This document shows positions 36,005-45,268 of a stretch of DNA of 64,000 bases, in pieces. The notes below the pieces were generated by a model. It saw only the letters and a list, made by a program, of their open reading frames with translations, had not been told where the DNA came from and did no database searches. Numbering within the stretch: the first letter of the stretch is position 1; the number at the start of each line of letters is the position of its first letter. The stretch is from the NCBI RefSeq assembly GCF_000422645.1, contig NZ_AUGL01000007.1, positions 124,001 through 188,000 on the forward strand, written 5' to 3'. The translations under genes were made by a program, and so were the position numbers. The stretch comes from Ferrimonas futtsuensis DSM 18154 (GTDB lineage: Bacteria > Pseudomonadota > Gammaproteobacteria > Enterobacterales > Shewanellaceae).

Positions 36005-36528
36005 CGCTTCACATGATCAGCCAGGAAAAGAGCCATTTTAGCGGTTCGGTTCATGGCGTGCACCGACAGTGTCGCTCCACTGATGCCATCGATGATCTCT
36101 GACAGGGCATCGCCCTTCAGAGATACCCCCTGATATTGGCGGGTAAAGGCATCCCGATGGATCTCCCAGCCCCGGTGTTCGCGGAACACCAGCACCCTGG
36201 CCTGAACGATGGCACCATTCTCCACCACGTAGCCAAAGGTGATGGGCTGATCCTTACCCACGGACTCCAGCACCCAGGCGGTCCGCCCCTGGTCCTGCCA
36301 GTAGCGTACCCGGAGCTTGGGATAAGCTTCACCCATCAGGGCCTTGAGCTGACTCTTGAGTTCACCCTTGAGCCACACCGTCCCCTGCTGGGGCTGGCCG
36401 CCACCAAACGCCTGAGACAGGAACGCTTCCTGAGTCAGGTATTCGGAAGCCCCTTTGGCACTGAAGGTCAGCACCAGGGCCAGGATAGCAAACAGGGGGC
36501 CTAGACCCCCTTTTAACTGTTTCAGCAT
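36001..36528 (-). CDS. Exported FMN-binding domain protein
   Basis: This 175-residue protein has a signal peptide or anchor (GPLFAILALVLTFSAKGAS). Its C-terminal FMN-binding domain ends in SEIIDGISGATLSVHAM, which matches the covalent-flavin motif with the threonine in SGAT. Such proteins carry electrons in the periplasm. It lies one base after the porin stop and overlaps the PepSY gene, suggesting a shared redox function, possibly iron-linked because a Fur-like box precedes the operon. Confidence 0.82.
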   Translation of the reverse strand: MLKQLKGGLGPLFAILALVLTFSAKGASEYLTQEAFLSQAFGGGQPQQGTVWLKGELKSQLKALMGEAYPKLRVRYWQDQGRTAWVLESVGKDQPITFGYVVENGAIVQARVLVFREHRGWEIHRDAFTRQYQGVSLKGDALSEIIDGISGATLSVHAMNRTAKMALFLADHVKR

Positions 36529-36529
36529 C

Positions 36530-37732
<1,203 letters not shown>

Positions 37733-37735
37733 CAT

Positions 37736-38166
37736 CGCTCCAGAAATTTTTTGTTGTGATTCAAGCCCTCATGGACTTGGCTCTGGCGCAAATGATAGCT
37801 ATTTTCATTTTCATTGCTAGTTATTTTTGCATTTTTTAAGTCACTTTTGTTGCAGGAAAGACCAGAAAAGCCCGAGGCAGCACAATATTCTGCGAGACGG
37901 GGATCACACTTCGGTCCTCAACCTAAAAAAACACAGAATATCAGTGAATTCTAAAGAGTCATTTCAACTGCAATAACGCGGATCACGGGGGTGATCCGGA
38001 TCCCGTTTATTAACAATGCCGCAAAAGGGTAAAGGGGAGCATTTGCTCTATAAGCAGATGATTATTAAGGCACATAGTCGGATGCGCATGCATCACTATG
38101 TTAAGAGGACAGAGGTGGTCACGGAAGCCGGTTGCCGCCCCGGACAGGGGGCGGCCTGATCAGGAT
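37736..38166. other. 431-base intergenic region with several hairpins
   Basis: There is no credible ORF. Besides the Fur-like box, it holds GGATCAC-gggg-GTGATCC (37980-37997), a hairpin CATAGT-GATGC / GCATC-ACTATG with a two-base bulge (38073-38100), and GCCGCCCC/GGGGCGGC (38134-38155) just after the ParA stop. The last may terminate parA although no T-tract follows. A small RNA between 37980 and 38155 is possible. Confidence 0.45.
37791..37815. promoter_or_regulatory. Fur-like operator before the porin operon
   Basis: AATGATAGCTATTTTCATTT, continuing TCATT, contains three hexamers similar to NAT(A/T)AT units (AATGAT, then two copies of ATGAAA on the minus strand). This is the layout of a Fur box. 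It lies 55-80 bases upstream of the porin start, in an AT-rich promoter. An iron-regulated porin/FMN/PepSY operon would be coherent, but the match is moderate. Confidence 0.5.
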
Positions 38167-38955
38167 TTAAGCCCGGGCAAAGTCAGGCTCAAGCTCACGG
38201 AACAGCTCAACAAACTGGCCGGTCAACTTGTGCCCCGGCGCCAGGTGGATCAAAGGGATCTGCTCCTGGTGAGACTCCTTCATCTTTACCGAAGAGGAGA
38301 GCCGGGTACCGAACAGGGGCACCACATCCTGCTCCTCCAGTTCCGCCACCAGTTGCTGGGGCAACCGCGCCTGGGCGTTAAACTGGTTGACCACCACCCC
38401 TTCCGCCATCAACTTGCCGTTGTGGTCGCTTTTCAGCTCAAGCAGGTTATCCATCAATCGGTGAATGGCCTGGGCGGAAAAGCCGTCACAATCAAAGGGA
38501 ATGACCACTCGATCGGCGGCGATAAGTGCCGATTTCGAGTAGAAGTTGAAGTTGGGGGGAGTATCGATATAGATGCGGTCAAACTGCTTCTCCAGGGCCT
38601 TGAGGGCATCCCTGAGCTTGTAGATCTTGTAGCGCATCTCCAGCTCCCGCTCCAAACTGGCGAGGGCCGGGCTGGCGGGCAGCAGGCTGAGGTTATCAAA
38701 CTCGGTTCTGTGCACATACTGGTCCGGGTCCGGCAGGGAACCAAACCAGCCCACGGTCTGTTTGAGCAGATCGGCCACCGTCTTGCCTGCCGGCAGGCTG
38801 GCCTCATCCACCCCCAGGTAGTGGCTGGCATTGCCCTGAACATCCAGATCCACCAGCAGAGTCTTGTACCCCATGGCGGCACTGACCGCAGCCAGGTTGA
38901 CACTGATGCTGGATTTGCCGACACCACCCTTCTGGTTAAACACCACTCGTTTCAT
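38167..38955 (-). CDS. Orphan ParA-family ATPase
   Basis: This 262-residue protein has the deviant Walker A KGGVGKSS (residues about 9-16), the switch motif LLVDLDVQGNAS and Walker B RIYIDTPP. ParA proteins form nucleoid-bound dimers and position DNA or protein cargo. No parB or visible parS is next to it, and the usual chromosomal parAB gene order is absent, so it is more likely a cargo-positioning ParA (for chemoreceptors, carboxysomes, secretion machinery and the like) than the chromosome segregation pair. Cargo unknown. Confidence 0.85.
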   Translation of the reverse strand: MKRVVFNQKGGVGKSSISVNLAAVSAAMGYKTLLVDLDVQGNASHYLGVDEASLPAGKTVADLLKQTVGWFGSLPDPDQYVHRTEFDNLSLLPASPALASLERELEMRYKIYKLRDALKALEKQFDRIYIDTPPNFNFYSKSALIAADRVVIPFDCDGFSAQAIHRLMDNLLELKSDHNGKLMAEGVVVNQFNAQARLPQQLVAELEEQDVVPLFGTRLSSSVKMKESHQEQIPLIHLAPGHKLTGQFVELFRELEPDFARA

Positions 38956-39131
38956 AGCCTTATCCCTAAGCGCTCACTTTTCACCCAATACTACGGCAGT
39001 GAACCCTCCTTGTCAGCCGTTATTGAGTCATTGCTCCACCCCAGGCTCACCCAGGAGTAACAGGTGAGACAATCCCGGTCGGCAAAGGTACACTTAGGCG
39101 CAACAGAGATGCTGACAAAGGTTTAGAGATC

Positions 39132-39584
39132 ATGTCCGACATTCGCAGTTTCAGCCGTCGCCGCTGGGAAGTGGCCGACCTGGCTCAGGATCTGCAATCC
39201 CATATCGCGTCCGACCCCCTGGTACACAACCTGTTTCACGGAGCCACCTCCCTGGATCAGGTGGTCAATCTGCTCACCAACCTGGTGCTGGCCGAGGACC
39301 CAGCCCTGCTGAGAGAGCAGGAGCTGAATGAGGGGTCGCTGCTGCAGATGTTGAGCATCGGCTTCAGGCTGATGGTGATTAAGAGCCTGGATCAGGGGCC
39401 CCTGACCCAAACCGAGCACCTGGTGTGCCTGCTGGCTCGCCACTACGCGTCCAAAGGGTATGAGCCGCCTCTACAACCGGGGTTTCAGACCATCGCCAGT
39501 CAGATCCTCGGCCTCTATGAGCAGTGGGATGCCCAGATGCGTCAGCAGCGCAGTGGCCAGCGCAACATGATGCGCAACAGCTAA
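39132..39584 (+). CDS. Unrecognised helical protein
   Basis: This 150-residue, mostly helical soluble protein has no motif I recognise. It contains RRWEVADLAQDLQSHIASDP, a leucine-rich middle (DQVVNLLTNLVLAEDPALLR) and a basic tail (QQRSGQRNMMRNS). Composition matches the core genome and a clear terminator follows, so it is probably a real gene. No operon partner. Confidence 0.6.
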   Translation: MSDIRSFSRRRWEVADLAQDLQSHIASDPLVHNLFHGATSLDQVVNLLTNLVLAEDPALLREQELNEGSLLQMLSIGFRLMVIKSLDQGPLTQTEHLVCLLARHYASKGYEPPLQPGFQTIASQILGLYEQWDAQMRQQRSGQRNMMRNS

Positions 39585-39609
39585 AAAAGGCGGCCATTGG
39601 CCGCCTTTT
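39583..39609. terminator. Bidirectional terminator
   Basis: The stem AAAAGGCGGCCA/TGGCCGCCTTTT with a one-base centre (39585-39609) has A and T runs on both sides, between the convergent 39132 gene and the SDR gene. Confidence 0.9.
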
Positions 39610-39627
39610 CTGTCGTTTCAGAAACCA

Positions 39628-40425
39628 TTACAGGGCACGGATAATGCCGCCCTCAACCCGCAATGCCTGGCCATTCATCGCCCTGTTGCTGGAGAGGAAG
39701 ACGGTCGCCTTGGCCACCTCCTCCACCTGAACAAAGCGCTGCAGCAAACTGGTGGGCTCATGCTCGCTGAAATAGTTGTCGGCCAGCTCCTGAACCGGCT
39801 TCGCTTCCGACTCCGACAGGGTGGCAAAGTAGTTTTCCACCCCTTCGGTCCAGGTGGGACCGGGCAGCACCGAGTTCACCGTCACATCCTGGCCCTTAGT
39901 CAATTCGGCCAGGGCCCGGGAGAGGGCGATCAAGGCAGTCTTGGTCACCGAGTAGTGCACCATCTGCCCCAGGGGTTTGATGCCACACTCGGAAGAGATG
40001 TTGATGATGCGGCCATAGCCACGCGCCTGCATGGCGGGCATCAGGGCACGGGAGAGGCGTACGGCGCTCATCACGTTCACATTGAAGTAGTGCAGCCACT
40101 CCTCGTCACTGATCGCTTCGAACGCCTTCACCTCGAAGATGCCAGTATTGTTCACCAGGATGTCGACACCACCCAACTGCTCGCACTGAGTCAGCAGCGC
40201 CTGGGTCTGGACGGCATCGGACAGATCGCCGGCCACGGCAAACAGGCGTCCTGCGGCAGACATCTTGTCGGCAATCTCCAGCGCCAGCTGATCGCATTTG
40301 CGCTGATCCCGGCCATGGATGATCACCTCCGCGCCTTCGGCCAGATAGGCTTCGGCTATGGCGCGGCCAATGCCCGCGGTTGAACCTGTCACCAAAACCC
40401 GCTTATTCTGAAGCTGTAGCTGCAT
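39628..40425 (-). CDS. Short-chain dehydrogenase/reductase (SDR)
   Basis: This 265-residue classical SDR has the Rossmann motif TGSTAGIG (residues about 13-20), NNTG for the central strand (usual NNAG), the catalytic serine in INISSECG and YSVTK with Tyr and Lys. It is an NAD(P)-dependent oxidoreductase of unknown substrate. No pathway genes are adjacent. It is divergent from the methyltransferase gene at 40523. Confidence 0.9.
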   Translation of the reverse strand: MQLQLQNKRVLVTGSTAGIGRAIAEAYLAEGAEVIIHGRDQRKCDQLALEIADKMSAAGRLFAVAGDLSDAVQTQALLTQCEQLGGVDILVNNTGIFEVKAFEAISDEEWLHYFNVNVMSAVRLSRALMPAMQARGYGRIINISSECGIKPLGQMVHYSVTKTALIALSRALAELTKGQDVTVNSVLPGPTWTEGVENYFATLSESEAKPVQELADNYFSEHEPTSLLQRFVQVEEVAKATVFLSSNRAMNGQALRVEGGIIRAL

Positions 40426-40522
40426 CTCTGGACTCCACCCTTATTCATTAGAAACTAGGAGTTTAGTCGTCAGGCTAAGATGTAAAAATTATCTTTGGTA
40501 ATACTTTTAATTACGAAACTTT

Positions 40523-41287
40523 ATGAAGAATCCAACCGCACCTAAGGACCTCTTCTCCGGACACAGCAGGGAGTACGCCAGCTATCGTCCTCACTACCCC
40601 GACGCCCTGTTCAATCAGCTGGCCGCACAGGCTCCCTGCCGCACCCTGGCCCTGGATCTGGCCACAGGATCGGGTCAGTCCGCCCGCGCGCTGGCGCACC
40701 ACTTCCAGCGAGTCCTGGGGGTGGACCTCAGCCGCCATCAACTCAGTCACTGCAGCCAGGCCCCCAACCTGAACTATCTGATGGCCCTGGGAGAGTCGCT
40801 GCCACTGCGGGACGGCTGTGTGGATCTGGTGACCATCGCCCAGGCACTGCACTGGCTGGCCCTGGAGCCCATGGGACTGGAGGTAGCCCGGGTACTCAAG
40901 CCCGGCGGATTACTGGCCATCTGGAGTTACGGCAACTGCAGTGTCGGCAACGACGTGGACAGGGTGGTGCACCATCTTTATGAGGAGATCCTCGGCCCAT
41001 TCTGGACCGAGGAGAGACGTTGGGTGGAACAGGGCTACGCCGGCCTGAGCCTGCCCCTGGAGGAAGAAACCCCGAGGCTGATGACCCTGAGGCACAGCTG
41101 GACCCTGCCGCAGTTTATCGGCTACCTGCAAACCTGGTCGGCGCTGCAGCGGTATCTGGGTCACCATGAGGAGGCGACCCTGGAGCCGACCTGGGAGGAT
41201 CTGGCCGGCGCCTGGGGGGCACCCGAGCAGCATCGTGAGGTGCACTGGCCGTTGACCCTGAGGTTATTTCATAAGCCAGGAGTGTGA
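40523..41287 (+). CDS. Class I SAM-dependent methyltransferase
   Basis: This 254-residue protein has motif I ALDLATGSGQSARALA, motif II VLGVDLSRHQLSH and the later CVDLVTIAQALHW and LKPGGLLAIWSYG, as in UbiE/type-11 methyltransferases. Substrate is unknown; the tail is of the kind found in yeast Crg1/TMT1-like proteins (for example trans-aconitate methyltransferase relatives). It stands alone. Confidence 0.85.
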   Translation: MKNPTAPKDLFSGHSREYASYRPHYPDALFNQLAAQAPCRTLALDLATGSGQSARALAHHFQRVLGVDLSRHQLSHCSQAPNLNYLMALGESLPLRDGCVDLVTIAQALHWLALEPMGLEVARVLKPGGLLAIWSYGNCSVGNDVDRVVHHLYEEILGPFWTEERRWVEQGYAGLSLPLEEETPRLMTLRHSWTLPQFIGYLQTWSALQRYLGHHEEATLEPTWEDLAGAWGAPEQHREVHWPLTLRLFHKPGV

Positions 41288-41298
41288 GGCTCAGCCAG

Positions 41299-41322
41299 GA
41301 AAAAGCCGCCTGGCGGCGGCTT
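41299..41322 (-). terminator. Terminator of the thioredoxin-fold gene
   Basis: The stem AAGCCGCC/GGCGGCTT with loop TGGC (41303-41322) is bordered on the left by AAAA (T-tract on the minus strand). It ends the leftward gene at 41331. Confidence 0.75.
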
Positions 41323-41330
41323 CGAAAAGA

Positions 41331-41864
41331 TCACTTGAGGATATCGACCAGGGCCTGTTCCAGCCCAGTGTCCGGCGCCCCTTCGATGCGCCCTATCTCC
41401 TTACCCTCTTTGCGGACGATGAAGGTGGGGAAAGCCAGTACCTGAACCCCTTCCAGCAGCTCGGGATCACCGGCGCTGCCCTTCTTGTCGACACCAATAT
41501 AGCGGGCACTGATGTTGCTGTTCTCCGCCAGTTTGAGGATCTTCATCATCCGCGGCACCTGCTGTTGACTGGTGCTGTCCCAGGTCCCCAGCACCGCCAG
41601 GATCTCAACCGGCTCGTTGACCGCCTTGATGGGCGCCATCGCCTGTTGATTCACCTGATAGGCCAGGTACTCCCGGCCCATGGGGATCATTTCGAAGATC
41701 AGTTGCTGGCTGGTCAAAACCCCCGTCAGCTCGGCGGTCTCCAGTGGCATGGCACCATGGGGGTTGGCACCCGGGGTGTTCTGGGGCATACCGTTGCCCA
41801 TACCGGGCATGGCGGACACGCCGCTGCTCATCACCAGTGCCCCCAGAATCAGTCGCTTCATCAT
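41331..41864 (-). CDS. Exported thioredoxin-fold protein without cysteines
   Basis: This 177-residue protein has a signal peptide (MKRLILGALVMSSGVSAMPG) and a Met/Gly/Pro-rich linker. The thioredoxin-like domain shows EILAVLGTWDSTSQQQVPRMMKIL, where relatives have TWCxDS or CxxC. The cis-proline region AFPTFIV is kept. The whole protein contains no cysteine, so it cannot do thiol exchange and may be a chaperone or binding protein. GGAG precedes the ATG. Confidence 0.7.
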   Translation of the reverse strand: MMKRLILGALVMSSGVSAMPGMGNGMPQNTPGANPHGAMPLETAELTGVLTSQQLIFEMIPMGREYLAYQVNQQAMAPIKAVNEPVEILAVLGTWDSTSQQQVPRMMKILKLAENSNISARYIGVDKKGSAGDPELLEGVQVLAFPTFIVRKEGKEIGRIEGAPDTGLEQALVDILK

Positions 41865-42086
41865 GTTCCACTCCTCTTCATTGCCATACTGCCGGATTCC
41901 CTACCCGGATTCATTTCAACTGTAAACCATAGGACAAAATAAAATCTCGTTCAGTTTCCGGCTGTTTCGGGAATTTATCATCGACGTGCGGGGGATCACG
42001 GCATCAGGGGGTGTTTGAGATAAGGCTGTCCACTCTTTCCGGGGCACTGTGATACCCTTGGGCAAATTTTTCCAGTGGATCCCCCC

Positions 42087-42503
42087 ATGGCCAAGAAACA
42101 CGCCCACATCCCCGAGAAACAGTTCTGGATTCAGCGACTGGGTAAATCCAGCCTGCGCGCCCTGCACGTGCTGGGGATCATCGGTGCCAGCGGCGGGTTC
42201 TTCTATGAGGTGGAGAAGGCGCTGTGGCTGCCCTGGTGGATCCTGGCCATGAGCACCGGCCTTATCCTGATGGCCTGGGAGATCATCCGCTCCCCCCTGT
42301 GGCTGATTCAGATGAAAGGGGTGCTGACCCTGGTCAAGGTAGTGCTGGTGGCCCTGTGTTATCCCTTTCCCCAATTCAAGGTACCGCTGTTCTGTCTGGT
42401 GGCCCTGATCTCCGTGGTCACCTCCCACGGTCCCGCCGGCCTGCGTCACTACTCCGTGGTGCACCGCAAGCGCATCGACGGCCCCAAGGAGATTAAGGGC
42501 TAG
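42087..42503 (+). CDS. Small membrane protein of unknown function
   Basis: This 138-residue protein has an N-terminal soluble part and three or four helices (ALHVLGIIGASGGFF; WWILAMSTGLILMAWEII; VLTLVKVVLVALCYPFP; PLFCLVALISVVTSHGP). The C-terminal HGPAGLRHYSVVHRKRIDG is strongly charged and could be conserved. ATG 42087 is likely, though a GTG at 42075 is in frame; the ribosome binding site is weak. Family not recognised. Confidence 0.65.
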   Translation: MAKKHAHIPEKQFWIQRLGKSSLRALHVLGIIGASGGFFYEVEKALWLPWWILAMSTGLILMAWEIIRSPLWLIQMKGVLTLVKVVLVALCYPFPQFKVPLFCLVALISVVTSHGPAGLRHYSVVHRKRIDGPKEIKG

Positions 42504-42587
42504 TACATTGAGCTGATTGCTTTTTTATCAGCTGCTGTCCGTCATTTCGTTATACTGGGGCTCATGCACCTTCTCAAGGAGAGCCCC

Positions 42588-43118
42588 ATGCCCTGCCCCC
42601 AGACCCCGGCATCCCTGATCACCGACAACCTGCCGCTGTTCGACGCCCTTCCCCAGGGGCCCATACTGGACCTGGCCTGTGGCCGCGGCCGCAACGCCCT
42701 CTACCTGGCCCGTCGAGATCTGCCGCTGTGGTGCTGTGACCGCAATGGCGACGCCCTGACCCAGCTGCAACACACTGCGGCCGAGGAGCGTTTGAACCTG
42801 GTCACCTGGCAGCAGGATCTGGAACAACCCGGTCCCTCCCCCCTGGGAAAGCGGCAATTTGCCGCCATCCTAGTGTTCAACTATCTGCACCGCCCGCTGA
42901 TGAGCGCCATAGAGCAGGCGTTGATGCCGGGAGGCCTGCTGGTGTACGAGACCTTTCTTGAGCAGCAGGCCAGCATCGGCAAACCCAGCAACCCGGATTT
43001 CCTGTTAAAGCCCGGCGAACTGCAACAACACTTTGCATCTCTGCAGACTCTGCATTACGTTGAAAAGGAGCACAGCAATCCGCACCGCTTCACGGCGCAG
43101 CTGATTGCCAGGAAGTAA
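42588..43118 (+). CDS. TehB-like class I methyltransferase
   Basis: This 176-residue protein has motif I PILDLACGRGRNALYLARR, WCCDRN (motif II) and the later FAAILVFNYLHRPL and PGGLLVYETF, as in tellurite-resistance TehB-like methyltransferases. ATG 42588 is preceded by AAGGAGA; upstream in-frame ATG 42564 overlaps it. Substrate is unknown and no tehA neighbour exists. Confidence 0.85.
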   Translation: MPCPQTPASLITDNLPLFDALPQGPILDLACGRGRNALYLARRDLPLWCCDRNGDALTQLQHTAAEERLNLVTWQQDLEQPGPSPLGKRQFAAILVFNYLHRPLMSAIEQALMPGGLLVYETFLEQQASIGKPSNPDFLLKPGELQQHFASLQTLHYVEKEHSNPHRFTAQLIARK

Positions 43119-43193
43119 TACCCCGAGCCTGAAACACTTGGCCATGAGGCCGAAATAGGGTTTTCCCTGGGTATCAAGAGATAAGGAGATGAC

Positions 43194-43487
43194 GTGCTGC
43201 AGTGGTATCCGGACAGTTACCGAATCGGCCTGGCGCCGGTATTAACCCTGATGATGGTGGTGTTTGCCATTCTGGTGAGACTGATGATTCCCGAGGGCAA
43301 CCACGCCTTCCAGTGGCCACTGAACATCGCCATGGGGTTGATCGCCCTGCTCCACCTCTACCTGTTAGTGGATGACCGGGTGATGAAGCGTTCCGATGCC
43401 CTGATCTATGGGATGGTGCACCTGTGCATGGCCTTCACCGTGTGGATCTTCGCCCTGATGGTGGTCACCGGAAACGACCTGTTCTGA
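43194..43487 (+). CDS. Small three-helix membrane protein
   Basis: This 97-residue protein has helices at about 13-32 (APVLTLMMVVFAILVRLMI), 42-58 (LNIAMGLIALLHLYLLV) and 70-92 (IYGMVHLCMAFTVWIFALMVV). GTG 43194 follows AAGGAGATGAC. The gene ends four bases from the convergent siroheme gene. Unknown family. Confidence 0.65.
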   Translation: MLQWYPDSYRIGLAPVLTLMMVVFAILVRLMIPEGNHAFQWPLNIAMGLIALLHLYLLVDDRVMKRSDALIYGMVHLCMAFTVWIFALMVVTGNDLF

Positions 43488-43491
43488 CCGA

Positions 43492-44385
43492 CTACCCCGA
43501 AACCCTTCCCGGCTCGATGCGAATAAGACGCTGCCCCTTAAGCTGAGCAATCAGCCGCTGCTGAGCCTCGGTGTCCGCCACCAGCATCACCTTTCCCCGG
43601 ATCTCAGGCAGGGCTGAGTCGCTCACCTCCAGTCTGCTGGCATCCCGGCGACACAGCTCATTCAGGGCCGGAGCCAGGGCACCCTGATGCCACAAGGCAT
43701 CGCACTCCTGCATCAGCCGAACCGCCTTGAGCGGAAGCAGCTCTGCATCCTGGTCAGCAGGGACCAGCAGCACCCAGCCTGGCAGCCCCTCTCCCTCAAG
43801 GGCCGACTGGAACCGGCCTTCGCTGCGCTGTTCATCCCACTCCAATCCGTTGCTGCCCAAAAATCGTTCCCAGACGGAGCGGCGTTCCTTCAAAGGGATG
43901 CGGTAACGGGCCTGCCCCATAAAGCGTGCCAGAGCCCCCAGGGTCTGCGGCAGCAGAGACTCGATACGCCGACGAAGCTCCTTGACCAACACCGGCGCCG
44001 CCCCTTCACTGCCGATGGCCACCACCATGGGACTGCGGTCCACAATGGCCGGAGTGATCACCGTACAGGCCTCGGGGTCGTCCACCACATTGACCCAGGC
44101 CCCGGCCTGGCGAGCCAGCATGGCCACCCGGCGGTTCAGGGCCTGATCATCGGTGGCGGCGATCACCCCATGCTGCCCCCTCACCAGGTCATCACTGAAC
44201 CCCTGGGCCAGCCAGGTAAACTCCCCCTGGCGGGCACTCAGTTCATCGTTGAGGACCGGGGAGACCAGGGTAATGGCCATCTCACTGCGACGCCACAGTG
44301 ACAGCTTGCGAGCCGCCACTTCGCCACCCCCGACGATCAGCAGGTGCCGTTGCCGGGTATCGAAGAAGAGGGGAAAATAACGCAT
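43492..44385 (-). CDS. Met8/CysG N-terminal-like precorrin-2 dehydrogenase / ferrochelatase
   Basis: This 297-residue protein oxidises precorrin-2 to sirohydrochlorin and can insert iron to make siroheme, as do the N-terminal half of CysG and yeast Met8. It shows the NAD-binding LLIVGGGEVAARK, VIAATDDQALNRRV and NVVDDPEACTVITPAIVDRSP. The SAM uroporphyrinogen methyltransferase half is absent, and an extra 90-residue C-terminal part is present. ATG 44385 shares one base with the rhodanese stop (TGATG). It forms an operon with rhodanese and DUF2007 genes. Confidence 0.85.
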   Translation of the reverse strand: MRYFPLFFDTRQRHLLIVGGGEVAARKLSLWRRSEMAITLVSPVLNDELSARQGEFTWLAQGFSDDLVRGQHGVIAATDDQALNRRVAMLARQAGAWVNVVDDPEACTVITPAIVDRSPMVVAIGSEGAAPVLVKELRRRIESLLPQTLGALARFMGQARYRIPLKERRSVWERFLGSNGLEWDEQRSEGRFQSALEGEGLPGWVLLVPADQDAELLPLKAVRLMQECDALWHQGALAPALNELCRRDASRLEVSDSALPEIRGKVMLVADTEAQQRLIAQLKGQRLIRIEPGRVSG

Positions 44386-44753
44386 CAGGCTTCCATGGGC
44401 AGGCTGCGGGCCATCCATTCACGGCGGCCGCCGATGAGAGAGTGCACCCGGGTGTACCCCATCTGCAGCAAGTTGTGTGCCGCCAGTACCGAGCGATAAC
44501 CGCCGCCACAGTAGATCACCAGCACACTGTCTTTGTTGGGGTAGAGGGTTTCCACATCCCGCTCCATCACTCCACGCCCCAGATAGGCGGCGCCGGGAAG
44601 ACGGTCCTTTCGCCACTCATCCTGCTCACGGCAGTCCACCAAATGGTGCGGAGTACTGGCGTCCTGCCAGTTCAGGAGGGTATCGATGGAGATTTCACTG
44701 ACTTTGAGGCGGAGGGAATCCACCAGCTGTTCAAATCCGGGATTGTGCTTCAT
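44385..44753 (-). CDS. Rhodanese-domain sulfurtransferase
   Basis: This 122-residue single rhodanese domain has the catalytic cysteine in the loop YCGGGYRS (near residue 81) and the flanking LVDCREQDEW. It transfers sulfane sulfur to cyanide or protein acceptors. Its stop overlaps the siroheme gene start by one base, so the two are coupled. This suggests a link to sulfur or sulfite metabolism, where siroheme is the cofactor. Confidence 0.9.
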   Translation of the reverse strand: MKHNPGFEQLVDSLRLKVSEISIDTLLNWQDASTPHHLVDCREQDEWRKDRLPGAAYLGRGVMERDVETLYPNKDSVLVIYCGGGYRSVLAAHNLLQMGYTRVHSLIGGRREWMARSLPMEA

Positions 44754-44762
44754 ATCTAAGAC

Positions 44763-45077
44763 CTATTTTTGGGGGACGCCCCCGCAACGCCAACAGGTCT
44801 CGAAATGGCCATCGTTCTGCTCCCCGCAGCTGGGACACTGCCAGGGGGCCTGACTTTGATGATACTGCTCCAAGACGGCGTTGGCTTTTTCCAAATGACG
44901 ACGTTGCACCAACAAGCCGACCTCCTGACTGTCGACGGGAAGCTCACCGGTCCCGCCTGCCAGAGCTTCCCCCAGCAGTCGTACCATCACCCCCTGTTGC
45001 TCCAGCGCTCCCTTAAGGGCGTGGGCTTCCAGGGCGTTGCTGGCCCGGTATAACTCAACAAAGCTGTCCATAACCAC
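44763..45077 (-). CDS. DUF2007 protein with C-terminal zinc ribbon
   Basis: This 104-residue protein has the DUF2007 domain (ELYRASNALEAHALKGALEQQGVMVRLLGE in parts) and a C-terminal zinc ribbon CPSCGEQNDGHFETCWRCG. DUF2007 is called a putative signal-transducing domain and resembles PII-like folds. GTG 45077 or ATG 45071 are possible starts. It lies nine bases upstream of the rhodanese gene in the same operon. Confidence 0.8.
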   Translation of the reverse strand: MVMDSFVELYRASNALEAHALKGALEQQGVMVRLLGEALAGGTGELPVDSQEVGLLVQRRHLEKANAVLEQYHQSQAPWQCPSCGEQNDGHFETCWRCGGVPQK

Positions 45078-45214
45078 ACTCTAATCCTCGTGTCACTCCG
45101 TTCAGTGTCGACCCGCAGCAGGGCTCCTGTCAAAGTCCCGTTCGCCGCATTCCTGGCCAAGCACCTCACTGATCCTTTTTGAGTTGTGCCCGGACATCAT
45201 CTACAAATTGCCAT

Positions 45215-45240
45215 AAAAAAGCCACCCCGCAGGGTGGCTT
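45215..45240 (-). terminator. Terminator after secF
   Basis: The stem AAGCCACCC/GGGTGGCTT with loop CGCA (45219-45240) is preceded by A6 (45215-45220), which makes a T6 tract on the minus strand. It ends the leftward yajC-secD-secF transcript. Confidence 0.9.
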
Positions 45241-45268
45241 AGAGTTGAACAATGCGACTGGCACTGAA

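Noticed and set aside
37991-38020. TGATCC in the porin-parA gap as an ECF11 promoter
   Set aside because: It is part of the GGATCAC/GTGATCC hairpin and has no -10 match at the required spacing.
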